Below are positions 7,019-15,440 of a stretch of 64,000 nt of DNA, one piece after another. The first letter of the stretch is position 1, and every line of letters starts with the position of its first letter. The DNA comes from Yoonia sp. G8-12 (GTDB lineage: Bacteria; Pseudomonadota; Alphaproteobacteria; Rhodobacterales; Rhodobacteraceae): positions 868,001 through 932,000 of the forward strand of contig NZ_CP151762.1 in assembly GCF_038443675.1 (NCBI RefSeq). Reading direction: 5' to 3'. A program made the position numbers and the translations under genes. Under the pieces are notes generated by a model that was given only the letters and a program-made list of their open reading frames with translations, was not told where the DNA came from and did no database searches.

Positions 7019-8673
7019 ATGGCCACAGATGAAGAAACGAATATGGGCATTCCGGTCCCGGAAGGCGCATCTGATATCATTGATACCGATTACGAAATCG
7101 GTCAGGACAATATTGAAGCACAGTTCGGGCCCTTCGGGCTCGATATTCACAATCCGGTCTTTGCGATCTCGGGTTTGTCGGTGGTGGCTTTTGTCGCCTA
7201 TGCGCTGATTGCGCCGACACAAGCCGCCGATTTCTTTGGCTGGCTACGGCCAATGCTGACGTCGACATTTGACGGGTTTTTCCTGACGTCGGCGAATATC
7301 TTTGTGATCTTTTGCCTGTTGTTGATCGTGTCGCCCTATGGGTCGGTCCGATTGGGGGTGCGGATGCAACGCCCGATTACGGCTATGCTGGCTGGTTTGC
7401 GATGCTCTTTGCCGCTGGTATGGGCATCGGTTTGATGTTCTTTGGCGTGCTTGAGCCCGCCTATTACTTTGGAACACCCTGGGGTGACGAACCTTTGGGC
7501 ACTGTCCGGCCCTTCGCCGAGGATGGGACGTTGATTGCCGCCAATGTGGAAGAGGCCAAGCGTATGGCGCTGGCCGCGACGTCCTATCACTGGGCGCTGC
7601 ATCCTTGGGCGATTTACGCCGTTGTTGCACTGGCACTGGCGCTCTTTAGCTATAACAAAGGGTTGCCGCTTTCGATCCGTTCGGCCTTTTATCCGATCCT
7701 GGGCGAGCGTGTCTGGGGCTGGTGGGGCCATGTCATCGACATCGTCGCGGTGTTTGCGACGCTCTTTGGTCTGGCGACATCGCTCGGTCTGGGCGCCCAA
7801 CAGGCCAATGCCGGTCTTGAGTTTGTCTATGGCATCCCCAGCAGCGTGACGGTTCAGGTTGTCTTGATCATCCTGATCACTATGATTGCACTGGTTTCTG
7901 TCTTGCGGGGCCTTGATGGCGGGGTAAAGGTGCTGTCCGAGATCAACATGTTGCTGGCGATCGCACTTTTGCTCTTTGTGCTGTTCACGGCCGGTGCGGT
8001 TGGTATCTTTACCGACTACTTCTCGACACTTCTGGCCTACGGACAAGAGATCCTGCCATTGTCCAACCCCATTGGCCGTTCCGATGACGGGTACCGCGAA
8101 GGCTGGACCGCGTTCTATTGGGCGTGGTGGATCAGCTGGTCACCTTTCGTCGGTATGTTCATTGCGCGCGTGTCGCGCGGGCGTTCAGTACGCGAGTTTC
8201 TGACCTGCGTTTTGATTATCCCGTCGCTGGTGTGCATCTTCTGGATGACCGTCTTTGGCGGCACCGCAATCAACGACATGATTGCAAATGTGGATGTCAG
8301 CGCGGTGAAGGCGAATGTGATCGACACATACAGCCCCGAACTGTCGCTTTTTGCGATGCTCGACAGCTTGCCGCTGGCGTCCATCACATCGACCATCGGT
8401 ATCATTCTGGTCATCGTGTTCTTTGTGACATCGTCTGACTCCGGCAGCCTCGTGATCGACACGATCACCGCAGGTGGCAAGGTTGACGCGCCTGTGCCGC
8501 AGCGTGTGTTCTGGTGCACGTTTGAGGGACTGGTGGCGATTGCACTGCTGATTGGTGGTGGTCTGGGATCGTTGCAGGCCATGGTGATTTCGACCGGACT
8601 GCCCTTTACGATTGTTCTGCTCTTAATGTGCTGGGCGATTTTCCGGGGCTTGCAGGCCGAAAAACGGGTCTGA
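7019..8673 (+). pseudogene. BCCT-family betaine/DMSP-type transporter, interrupted by a -1 frameshift
   Basis: Betaine-choline-carnitine transporter of about 551 residues if the frame is restored. The first segment starts at ATG 7019 (AAGGAAG upstream) and reads normally to SPYGSVRLG; the second frame continues with GADATPDYGYAGWFAMLFAAGMGIGLMFF through the conserved TM8 motif YWAWWISWSPF to the stop at 8673. The frame is restored if the G run at 7354-7358 had six instead of five bases. Either this is a real inactivating deletion or a base-calling error. Position after dmdA-acuI suggests a DMSP or betaine substrate, which is inference. It ends just before a strong terminator. Confidence 0.85.
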
Positions 8674-8697
8674 CCTGAGCGACGTTTGAAAAATCTG

Positions 8698-8728
8698 GGC
8701 CCCGGTGCTTGCGCATCGGGGCCTTTTT
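8698..8728 (+). terminator. Rho-independent terminator after the BCCT gene
   Basis: Stem GGCCCCGGTGC / GCATCGGGGCC (8698-8708 and 8713-8723) with loop TTGC and five T (8724-8728). One G-T pair is in the stem. Confidence 0.85.
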
Positions 8729-8743
8729 CGTATCCATGACCTT

Positions 8744-9960
8744 ATGACTTTAGATATCGCATGGGTGCGTGCCCAATTCCCCGCCTTTGACCAGCCCGCC
8801 TTGCAGGGGCAGGCCTTTTTGAAAACGCTGGCGGGTCCTATACCTGCCGTCAGGTGATTGATCGCCTGTACCGGTTTTATACCGAACGCAAGGTGCAGCC
8901 CTACGCCCCCTATGAGGCCGCGCGCCTCGGGGGTGAAGAAATGGATGAGGCCCGCAGGCGTCTGGCCGAGATGCTCGGTGTGCAAACCGATGAGGTCTCT
9001 TTCGGGCCGTCGACCACCCAGAATACCTATGTTCTGGCGCAAGCCGTGCGCAAATGGATCCAACCCGGCCAATCCATCGTCGTGACCAATCAGGACCATG
9101 AGGCCAACAGCGGCCCGTGGCGCCGTTTGGCGGAAGAGGGCATTACGGTGCTTGAGTGGCAGATTGATCCAGAGACAGGGGAGTTGCACGCGGACGATCT
9201 GGCCAGATTGCTGGAACAGGATGTGGCGCTGGTGGTCTTTCCGCATTGTTCCAATGTTGTGGGGGCGATCAATGATGTCGCGGGCATCTGCGCCATGGCG
9301 AAATCCGCGGGTGCGCGAACTGTCGTTGACGGTGTATCCTATGCCCCGCACGGCTTTGCCGATGTGGCCGCACTCGGGTGCGATGTGTATCTTTTCAGCG
9401 CCTACAAAACCTATGGCCCCCATCAGGGGATCATGGTGATCCGTGAGGATTGGGGGATGGAACTGCCCAATCAGGGCCACCATTTCAACGCAGGCAGCCT
9501 GTATAAACGCTTCACGCCCGCAGGGCCCGATCATGCGCAGGTCGCGGCCAGCGCGGGGATGGCGGATTATTTTGATGCGATGTCCGTGCATCACGGGGGC
9601 GGAACGGGGGCTGCTGCGGCGCGCAAATCCCATGATTTGATGCGCGATCACGAGGTGGCTTTGTTGCAGCCCTTGCTGGATTATGTGTCGGCGAAAAACT
9701 CGGTGCGGCTTGTCGGACCTGCGGACGCGTCGCGCCGTGCGCCCACTGTTGCGATGGCACTGGAGGCGGATGCCGAAGAAACGGCCGCGAAACTGGCCCC
9801 GCACAGCATTATGGCGGGTGGGGGCGATTTCTACGCCCAACGCCCGTTGTCTGCGGTGGGTGTGGACCCTGCCAAAGGGGTGCTGCGCGTCAGCTTTGTG
9901 CATTACACCACAAAGGATGAGGTTGACGCGCTGATGGGCGCGCTAGATCAGGTCTTGTAA
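8744..9960 (+). pseudogene. Class V aminotransferase / cysteine desulfurase-like protein, -1 frameshift near the 5' end
   Basis: PLP enzyme of the cysteine desulfurase superfamily, about 405 residues when the frame is repaired. The ATG at 8744 opens MTLDIAWVRAQFPAFDQ and continues to QGQAF; the expected next residues FENAGGSYTCRQVIDRLY are in another frame. Reading the T run at 8816-8820 as six T joins them. The rest is intact: NQDHEANSGPW, the PLP lysine in FSAYKTYGPHQG, and FVHYTTKDEVDAL at the end. It resembles the VC1184-type cysteine-desulfurase-like subfamily; whether it acts on cysteine is not known. An alternative start inside the second frame would lose the conserved N-terminus. Photolyase follows after 29 bases. 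Confidence 0.8.
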
Positions 9961-9989
9961 GCAGGCACGTCGTTCTGCGCGGAGGTCCG

Positions 9990-11408
9990 ATGAGCAAATC
10001 CCCCATTCTGATGTGGTTCCGGCGCGATCTGCGCCTTGGCGATCATGAAGCGCTGAGTGCTGCCTGTGCTGCGGGCCATCCGGTTATTCCGGTTTTTATC
10101 TATGATGAACTGAGCGAGAGCTTGGGTGCCGCGCCGAAGATGCGGCTGGGGCTGTCGATTGCTGATCTGGCGCAATCGCTGGCTGATAAAGGCAGCCGTC
10201 TGATTTTACGCCGTGGGGATGCTTTGGCGGTCTTGCGCGCGTTGATTAAGGAAACCGGGGCAGGGGCGGTTTACTGGTCGCGGATGTACGATCCAGCGAG
10301 CCGTGAACGCGACACAGCGGTGAAAGCCGCGCTGAAAGAAGATGGCGTTGAGGCGGAAAGCTTCAAAGGCCATGTCTTGTTCGAGCCTTGGACGGTCGAG
10401 ACGAAAACCGGCGGGTTTTACAAAGTCTATACACCCATGTGGAAGTCCGTGCGCGATAACGCGGTGCCCGAGGCCCTGCCAACGCCTGCCAAGATCCCCG
10501 CACCTGACAGCTGGCCTGCCTGTGATGATCTGGCAGATTGGAAGATGGGGGCCGCGATGCAGCGTGGTGCCGATATCCTGACATCCCATTGCACCGTGGG
10601 CGAAACCGCTGCCTCGCACCGTTTGGGGGCCTTTATCGCCAACAACGTCGCCACTTATGTCAAGAACCGCGATTTGCCGGCTGTTGATGGCACCTCGGGG
10701 CTTTCGGAAAACCTGACGTATGGTGAAATCAGCCCGCGCAAATGCTGGCACGCAGGCTGGCGCGCGCTCCATGATGGCAAGGGTGACGCCGAAACCTTCC
10801 TCAAAGAACTGGTCTGGCGCGAGTTTGCCTATCATCTGGCCTATCACACGCCGCGCATCACGACCGGCAACTGGAAGGAAGACTGGGACGCTTTCCCATG
10901 GAATACCGATGAGCGGCTGGCCGAGGTCAAGGCGTGGAAACAAGGGCGCACAGGCATCCGCTTTGTCGATGCGGCCATGCGCGAGATGTATGTCACAGGC
11001 ACCATGCACAACCGTGGTCGCATGATTGTGGCCTCATATCTGACCAAGCATCTGCTGTGTCACTGGAAGATCGGGCTGGATTGGTTCGCCGATTGCCTGA
11101 TTGATTGGGATCCTTGCAGCAATGCGATGGGCTGGCAGTGGTCGGCGGGGTCGGGGCCGGATGCCACGCCCTATTTCCGCGTGTTCAATCCGGTCACCCA
11201 ATTGGACAAATTCGACAAAGACCGCGCCTATGTCAAAAAATGGATCGCCGAGGATACCAAGACCCCCAGCGCGACAGCTTTGTCATATTATGATATGATT
11301 CCTGCCAGTTGGGGTATGACGGCGCAGGATCGTTATCCTGATCCGGTCGTACCTGCGGATGTGGGGCGCAAGCGCGCGCTTGATGCATATCAGGACCGTG
11401 GCTTCTAA
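9990..11408 (+). CDS. phr: Deoxyribodipyrimidine photo-lyase
   Basis: Light-driven FAD enzyme that splits cyclobutane pyrimidine dimers. 472 residues, full length. N-terminal alpha/beta antenna domain starts ILMWFRRDLRLGDHEAL; the C-terminal FAD domain has LTYGEISPRKCW, ELVWREFAYHL, TGIRFVDAAMREM, HNRGRMIVASYLTKHL and the closing DATPYFRVFNPVTQ, all typical of class I CPD photolyases. The start ATG at 9990 has GGAGG five bases upstream. Photolyase next to a cfa-type gene recalls the Rhodobacter sphaeroides phrA-cfaS pair, which belongs to the singlet-oxygen stress regulon there; I do not see a clear RpoE-type promoter here. Confidence 0.95.
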   Translation: MSKSPILMWFRRDLRLGDHEALSAACAAGHPVIPVFIYDELSESLGAAPKMRLGLSIADLAQSLADKGSRLILRRGDALAVLRALIKETGAGAVYWSRMYDPASRERDTAVKAALKEDGVEAESFKGHVLFEPWTVETKTGGFYKVYTPMWKSVRDNAVPEALPTPAKIPAPDSWPACDDLADWKMGAAMQRGADILTSHCTVGETAASHRLGAFIANNVATYVKNRDLPAVDGTSGLSENLTYGEISPRKCWHAGWRALHDGKGDAETFLKELVWREFAYHLAYHTPRITTGNWKEDWDAFPWNTDERLAEVKAWKQGRTGIRFVDAAMREMYVTGTMHNRGRMIVASYLTKHLLCHWKIGLDWFADCLIDWDPCSNAMGWQWSAGSGPDATPYFRVFNPVTQLDKFDKDRAYVKKWIAEDTKTPSATALSYYDMIPASWGMTAQDRYPDPVVPADVGRKRALDAYQDRGF

Positions 11409-11533
11409 TTGCCCTTTGGTCATGTGAAACTTTTTTGAACGTTCTCCGTGACTTCGCCGTATCAAAGGTTAATTTGCATGGTTAGAGGTCGCGCAAACCG
11501 CCTCAATGCCCAAGACCACGACAGGAATAAAAA

Positions 11534-12742
11534 ATGATCTTAACAAGTACAGACGGCCAAACCGGTTTGCCCCGCTATTTTGCGCGGGTGTTTGATCAGG
11601 TCAAAGACCTCCAAAAAGGCCGCGTTGATATCATTCTTCCCGATGGGCGTCATTTCCGCGCCGAGGGGTCCAAACCGGGCTATGTGGCCGAGGTGCATGT
11701 GCATAACGCGGAGCTTTTCGCTCGGACAGTGCGCGAAGGCGATATGGGGTTTTCCGAGGCCTATATGGATGGCTGGTGGACCACCCCTGATCTGATGGCA
11801 GTCATGGATTTTATGCATGATGAAGCCGATCACATCTATGATGGTTTTCCGGCCCAAAAACTGATCCGCCTTTACGAACGCATCCGGTTCTGGATGCAGC
11901 GCAATTCGAAAACGCAGGCGCGCAAGAACATCAGCTATCACTATGATCTGGGCAATGATTTTTACGGTCTCTGGCTTGATGATACGATGACCTATTCCTC
12001 GGCCATCTTCGAGACAGGACAGGAAAGCACCGAAGCCGCCCAAACCGCCAAATACGCCAGCATGGTCGATCAGATGGGGGCCAAAGCGGGCGATCATGTG
12101 CTTGAAATCGGCTGTGGGTGGGGTGGTTTTGCCGAATATGCCGCCAAGGAACGTGGGATCAAGGTGACGGGGCTGACCATCAGTCAGGAACAGCATGATT
12201 TTGCCGTGGCGCGCATGGCCAAGGCGGGTCTGTCCGACATGGTCGAGATCAAGATGCAGGATTACCGCGATGAAAAGGGCCTTTATGACGGCATCGCCAG
12301 CATCGAAATGTTCGAAGCGGTGGGCGAGCAGTATTGGCCCACCTACTTTGAAACCGTGCGAGAGCGGCTCAAACCGGGCAAACACGCAACACTCCAGATC
12401 ATCACCGTAAAAGACGAACGCTGGGAGTCCTACCGCAAGGGCGTGGACTTTATCCAGAAATACGTCTTCCCCGGCGGGATGCTTCCCAGCCCGACGGTTT
12501 TGCGCCAAGAGGTTGAAAAGGCTGGGTTAAATGTGAAGGGTTCGATTGAATTTGGCAAAAGCTATGCGCTGACGCTGCGTCGCTGGCACGAGACGTTCAA
12601 CGAAAAATGGGATCAGGTTGCCGCTTTGGGCTTTGACGCGCGTTTCAAACGGATGTGGGATTTTTATCTGACCTCTTGTGCCGCGACATTTGATAGCCGA
12701 AACTGCGACGTAACACAGATTACCGTGACACGGCCAAGCTAA
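11534..12742 (+). CDS. cfa: Cyclopropane-fatty-acyl-phospholipid synthase family methyltransferase
   Basis: 402-residue SAM-dependent enzyme that adds a methylene (or methyl) group to unsaturated acyl chains in membrane phospholipids. The SAM motif is VLEIGCGWGGFAEYAAKERG, preceded by NISYHYDLGNDFYGLWLD and followed by GLTISQEQHDFA, the family's standard blocks. It ends with the conserved YALTLRRWHETF region. ATG 11534 is preceded by AGGAA. In Rhodobacter a close neighbour of this family makes modified fatty acids in response to singlet oxygen, so either cyclopropane or furan-type products are possible. The 125-base gap from photolyase may hold a promoter, but I cannot name one. Confidence 0.92.
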   Translation: MILTSTDGQTGLPRYFARVFDQVKDLQKGRVDIILPDGRHFRAEGSKPGYVAEVHVHNAELFARTVREGDMGFSEAYMDGWWTTPDLMAVMDFMHDEADHIYDGFPAQKLIRLYERIRFWMQRNSKTQARKNISYHYDLGNDFYGLWLDDTMTYSSAIFETGQESTEAAQTAKYASMVDQMGAKAGDHVLEIGCGWGGFAEYAAKERGIKVTGLTISQEQHDFAVARMAKAGLSDMVEIKMQDYRDEKGLYDGIASIEMFEAVGEQYWPTYFETVRERLKPGKHATLQIITVKDERWESYRKGVDFIQKYVFPGGMLPSPTVLRQEVEKAGLNVKGSIEFGKSYALTLRRWHETFNEKWDQVAALGFDARFKRMWDFYLTSCAATFDSRNCDVTQITVTRPS

Positions 12743-12780
12743 GCTGGGGCCGTGCGCGTCAGTATAAAGGACGCAGTGAC

Positions 12781-13224
12781 ATGCCCACAGCCGGACGTCT
12801 TTCAGGTGCAGTTATTTTTGCATTATTTGGTTGGTACCTCGCCGGTCTGACAATCCCGTTTTTCCCCGAAGCCAATGCACCGACTTTCTGGCTGCCGGTT
12901 GTGAGCTTTATCGGTCTGGTTGTCGGCTGGCGGATTTGTGGAAGCCGCGCAGGGCAGGGGTATAACCCTGCGATCGGCGTTGGTCTGACCTGCGGTGTGG
13001 CAATTGCCTTTTGCGCACTCTTCGCCTTGTCTTTCAACCAGATGATCTCAAATGCGCTTCGCAATCGCTATAACGACGGGACGATGGAAGCGGTCATTGA
13101 TGTGTTTAACCAGATGATTGATTACGGCACTTTGTTTGCGGATGGAACGCTGATTGCGACGGTCCTGATCGGCGGCATCGTGTGCGCATGGATCACCGAA
13201 TTCTTTGGTCAGCGTTTCCCCTAG
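12781..13224 (+). CDS. trgA: TrgA-family membrane protein (tellurite-resistance locus)
   Basis: 147-residue protein with four predicted membrane segments: about residues 7-26, 37-55, 65-90 and 117-138. The sequence MPTAGRLSGAVIFALFGWYLAG and the pattern FWLPVVSFIGLVVGWR fit the TrgA family first described in the Rhodobacter sphaeroides tellurite-resistance locus. The molecular role is unknown. trgB follows after three bases and cysK after that, the same order as recalled in Rhodobacter, which supports the assignment more than the short sequence alone. Confidence 0.8.
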   Translation: MPTAGRLSGAVIFALFGWYLAGLTIPFFPEANAPTFWLPVVSFIGLVVGWRICGSRAGQGYNPAIGVGLTCGVAIAFCALFALSFNQMISNALRNRYNDGTMEAVIDVFNQMIDYGTLFADGTLIATVLIGGIVCAWITEFFGQRFP

Positions 13225-13227
13225 AAC

Positions 13228-14343
13228 ATGGATCTTTTTGTATACGGGACGTTGCGGTCTCACGGTTTGATGGCCGCAGTGGCGGGCGGTCCCGCGCGTC
13301 GCAGTGTGCCTGCGCAGCTAGGTGGCTATGGCGTTTTTCCCGTCAACGGCAATGTCGTCCCCTTTATTGCACCACAGGCGGGGGGCACGGCACAGGGGCT
13401 GATTTTTGAAGATCTGGATGACAAGCAGATGGCGCGCCTGAACCTTTACGAGGGTGCTTTCGGCTATCGCCTTGTGGCCACCGAGGTGAACACAGACGCA
13501 GGGCCGCGCACCGTTCACTGTTATCTGCCGCCAGAGGAGGCGGCACCCGGTGTGGGCGCATGGTCGTTGCCTGCTTGGGAGGCAGATCATCTCGCGCCTG
13601 CTGTGCTTGCCGCGCATGAGCTGTTTTCATATGATCCACCCCCGTCCTTTGCGCTCGCGCGCGCCATGTGGCCGATGATCGAGGCGCGGGCCTGGTCCAA
13701 ACACCGTGCCAAAGCCGCCTCTGCTACGCGGCGCTACGTGCCCGAAGCGGCCGATTTCCAGATCACGGCTGCCCGCCCGCCACAGGGACGGTTTTTTCGC
13801 TTTGAGAGCGTGGATGTGACCCAACGCACCTTCACAGGTGGCCAGTCCGGCCCGCTTGTGCGCGAAGGGTTCGTGGGTGTCGATGCCGCCATCGTGCTGC
13901 CCTATGATCCGCACCGCGACCGGGTGCTTTTGGTTGAACAGGCGCGGATGGGCCCAAGGCTGCGCCATGATCCGAACCCGTGGATGTTTGAGCCGGTCGC
14001 GGGGATCGTGGATGCGCGTGAAACACCACAGGCCGCGGCGATCCGCGAATGCAAGGAAGAGGCGGCATTGAACATCACGCGGCTGGAAGAGGCGGGCGCG
14101 TTCTATGTCTCGCCGGGTGCGAGCACCGATTATTTCTACACCTATGTCGGGCTTTGTGATCTGCCGCATACCGATCCCTACCTTGGCGGACTGCATGATG
14201 AGGCAGAAGACCTCAAACTTCATCCGATGGCGTTTGACGATGCGCTGGCTCTTGCCGACAGCGGCGAGATTGCCACCGGTCCGGCGCTCTTTCTGCTCTA
14301 CTGGTTATTGCGCCATAAAGAGCGGTTGCGCACGCCCGTGTGA
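13228..14343 (+). CDS. trgB: TrgB: gamma-glutamylcyclotransferase-like domain fused to a Nudix hydrolase
   Basis: 371 residues. The N-terminal third is an AIG2/GGCT-like domain beginning MDLFVYGTLRSHG. The C-terminal half is an ADP-ribose pyrophosphatase-type Nudix domain with a perfect box G-x5-E-x7-REx2EE in GIVDARETPQAAAIRECKEE. The two-domain design matches TrgB of the tellurite locus. The Nudix part probably hydrolyses a nucleotide sugar such as ADP-ribose; how this relates to tellurite is not settled. A run of six T at 13792-13797 is intact and in frame, which matters for judging the frameshifts elsewhere. Confidence 0.88.
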   Translation: MDLFVYGTLRSHGLMAAVAGGPARRSVPAQLGGYGVFPVNGNVVPFIAPQAGGTAQGLIFEDLDDKQMARLNLYEGAFGYRLVATEVNTDAGPRTVHCYLPPEEAAPGVGAWSLPAWEADHLAPAVLAAHELFSYDPPPSFALARAMWPMIEARAWSKHRAKAASATRRYVPEAADFQITAARPPQGRFFRFESVDVTQRTFTGGQSGPLVREGFVGVDAAIVLPYDPHRDRVLLVEQARMGPRLRHDPNPWMFEPVAGIVDARETPQAAAIRECKEEAALNITRLEEAGAFYVSPGASTDYFYTYVGLCDLPHTDPYLGGLHDEAEDLKLHPMAFDDALALADSGEIATGPALFLLYWLLRHKERLRTPV

Positions 14344-14411
14344 CCTTGAGTTTGCTTGATGTTGGGGCCTTGCAGCCCTACACAGAGTACAAACAATGAA
14401 AGGGCCGTGGA

Positions 14412-15440
14412 ATGACGATCAAGACCGACCTCGCAGATGCCGTAGGAAACACGCCCCTCATTAAATTGCGGGCTGCGTCCGAGGCGACAGGCTGTACCAT
14501 CCTTGGCAAAGCCGAGTTTCTGAACCCCGGTCAGTCGGTCAAAGACCGTGCGGCGTTGTTCATGATCAATGATGCGATTGCGCGGGGCGATCTGAAACCG
14601 GGCGGCACGATTGTGGAAGGGACGGCCGGGAATACAGGCATTGGCCTTGCACTTGTCGGGGCCTCGATGGGGTTCAAGACGGTGATTGTTATTCCTGAAA
14701 CCCAAAGTCAGGAAAAAAAGGACATGATCCGCGTCGCGGGCGCGCAATTGGTCGAAGTCCCAGCGGTGCCTTACGCCAATCCCAACAACTATGTGAAATA
14801 TTCCGCACGTCTGGCCGCAGCGCTGAACAAGACCGAACCCAATGGTGCTGTCTGGGCAAACCAGTTTGACAACACCGCCAACCGGCATGCCCACGTCGAA
14901 ACGACTGGCCCCGAGATCTGGGACCAGACGGACGGCAAGGTTGACGGGTTTACCTGTGCGTGTGGTTCGGGCGGGACATTGGCCGGTGTCGGCCAAGTGT
15001 TGCAACCCAAAGGCGTGAAGGTGGGCCTGTCTGATCCGGATGGATCAGGGCTTTATAAACTGTACACCAACGAAGTGCCTCCCTCAGGCGATTCCATTAC
15101 CGAAGGCATCGGGCAGGGGCGGATCACGGCCAACCTTGAAGGTTTCACCCCCGATTTCGCCTATAAAATCCCCGATGCAGAGGCGCTGCCGATTGTGTTT
15201 GATCTGTTGCAGCACGAAGGGCTTTGCATGGGCGGGTCCACAGGCATCAACATTGCGGGCGCGATCCGTCTGGCGCGTGAAATGGGGCCGGGCCACACGA
15301 TCGTGACGATCCTTTGCGATTATGGCACGCGCTATCAGTCCAAGATATTCAACCCCGGCTTCCTGCGGGGCAAGGGCCTTCCTGTGCCGACATGGCTAGA
15401 GCAGCAGGTCGATGTGCCAGAGGTTTTTGAAGACGCATGA
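14412..15440 (+). CDS. cysK: Cysteine synthase A
   Basis: PLP-dependent O-acetylserine sulfhydrylase, 342 residues, making cysteine from O-acetylserine and sulfide. The PLP lysine is in PGQSVKDRAALF, the substrate loop in EGTAGNTGIGLA, the phosphate loop in CGSGGTLAG, and GGSTGINIAGA closes the domain. It belongs to the slightly longer alphaproteobacterial form. In Rhodobacter sphaeroides cysK neighbours trgAB and contributes to tellurite resistance. An A7 run at 14713-14719 is intact and in frame. The stop overlaps the start of the MscS-type gene (ATGA). Confidence 0.94.
   Translation: MTIKTDLADAVGNTPLIKLRAASEATGCTILGKAEFLNPGQSVKDRAALFMINDAIARGDLKPGGTIVEGTAGNTGIGLALVGASMGFKTVIVIPETQSQEKKDMIRVAGAQLVEVPAVPYANPNNYVKYSARLAAALNKTEPNGAVWANQFDNTANRHAHVETTGPEIWDQTDGKVDGFTCACGSGGTLAGVGQVLQPKGVKVGLSDPDGSGLYKLYTNEVPPSGDSITEGIGQGRITANLEGFTPDFAYKIPDAEALPIVFDLLQHEGLCMGGSTGINIAGAIRLAREMGPGHTIVTILCDYGTRYQSKIFNPGFLRGKGLPVPTWLEQQVDVPEVFEDA

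Noticed and set aside
7354..7358. Programmed -1 frameshifting in the BCCT gene
   Set aside because: There is no heptameric slippery sequence or clear downstream pseudoknot, and BCCT carriers are not known to use it.
8623..9903. 426-residue open frame on the minus strand
   Set aside because: It is the antisense shadow of the class V aminotransferase gene; the translation is His/Arg/Gly-rich with no domain.
11409..11533. RpoE/RpoH-type stress promoter before the cfa-type gene
   Set aside because: Expected from the Rhodobacter parallel, but no TGATCC or CTTG...CCAT-type elements with correct spacing could be found.
11540..12508. 322-residue open frame on the minus strand
   Set aside because: Antisense of the CFA-family gene, which has all its catalytic motifs.
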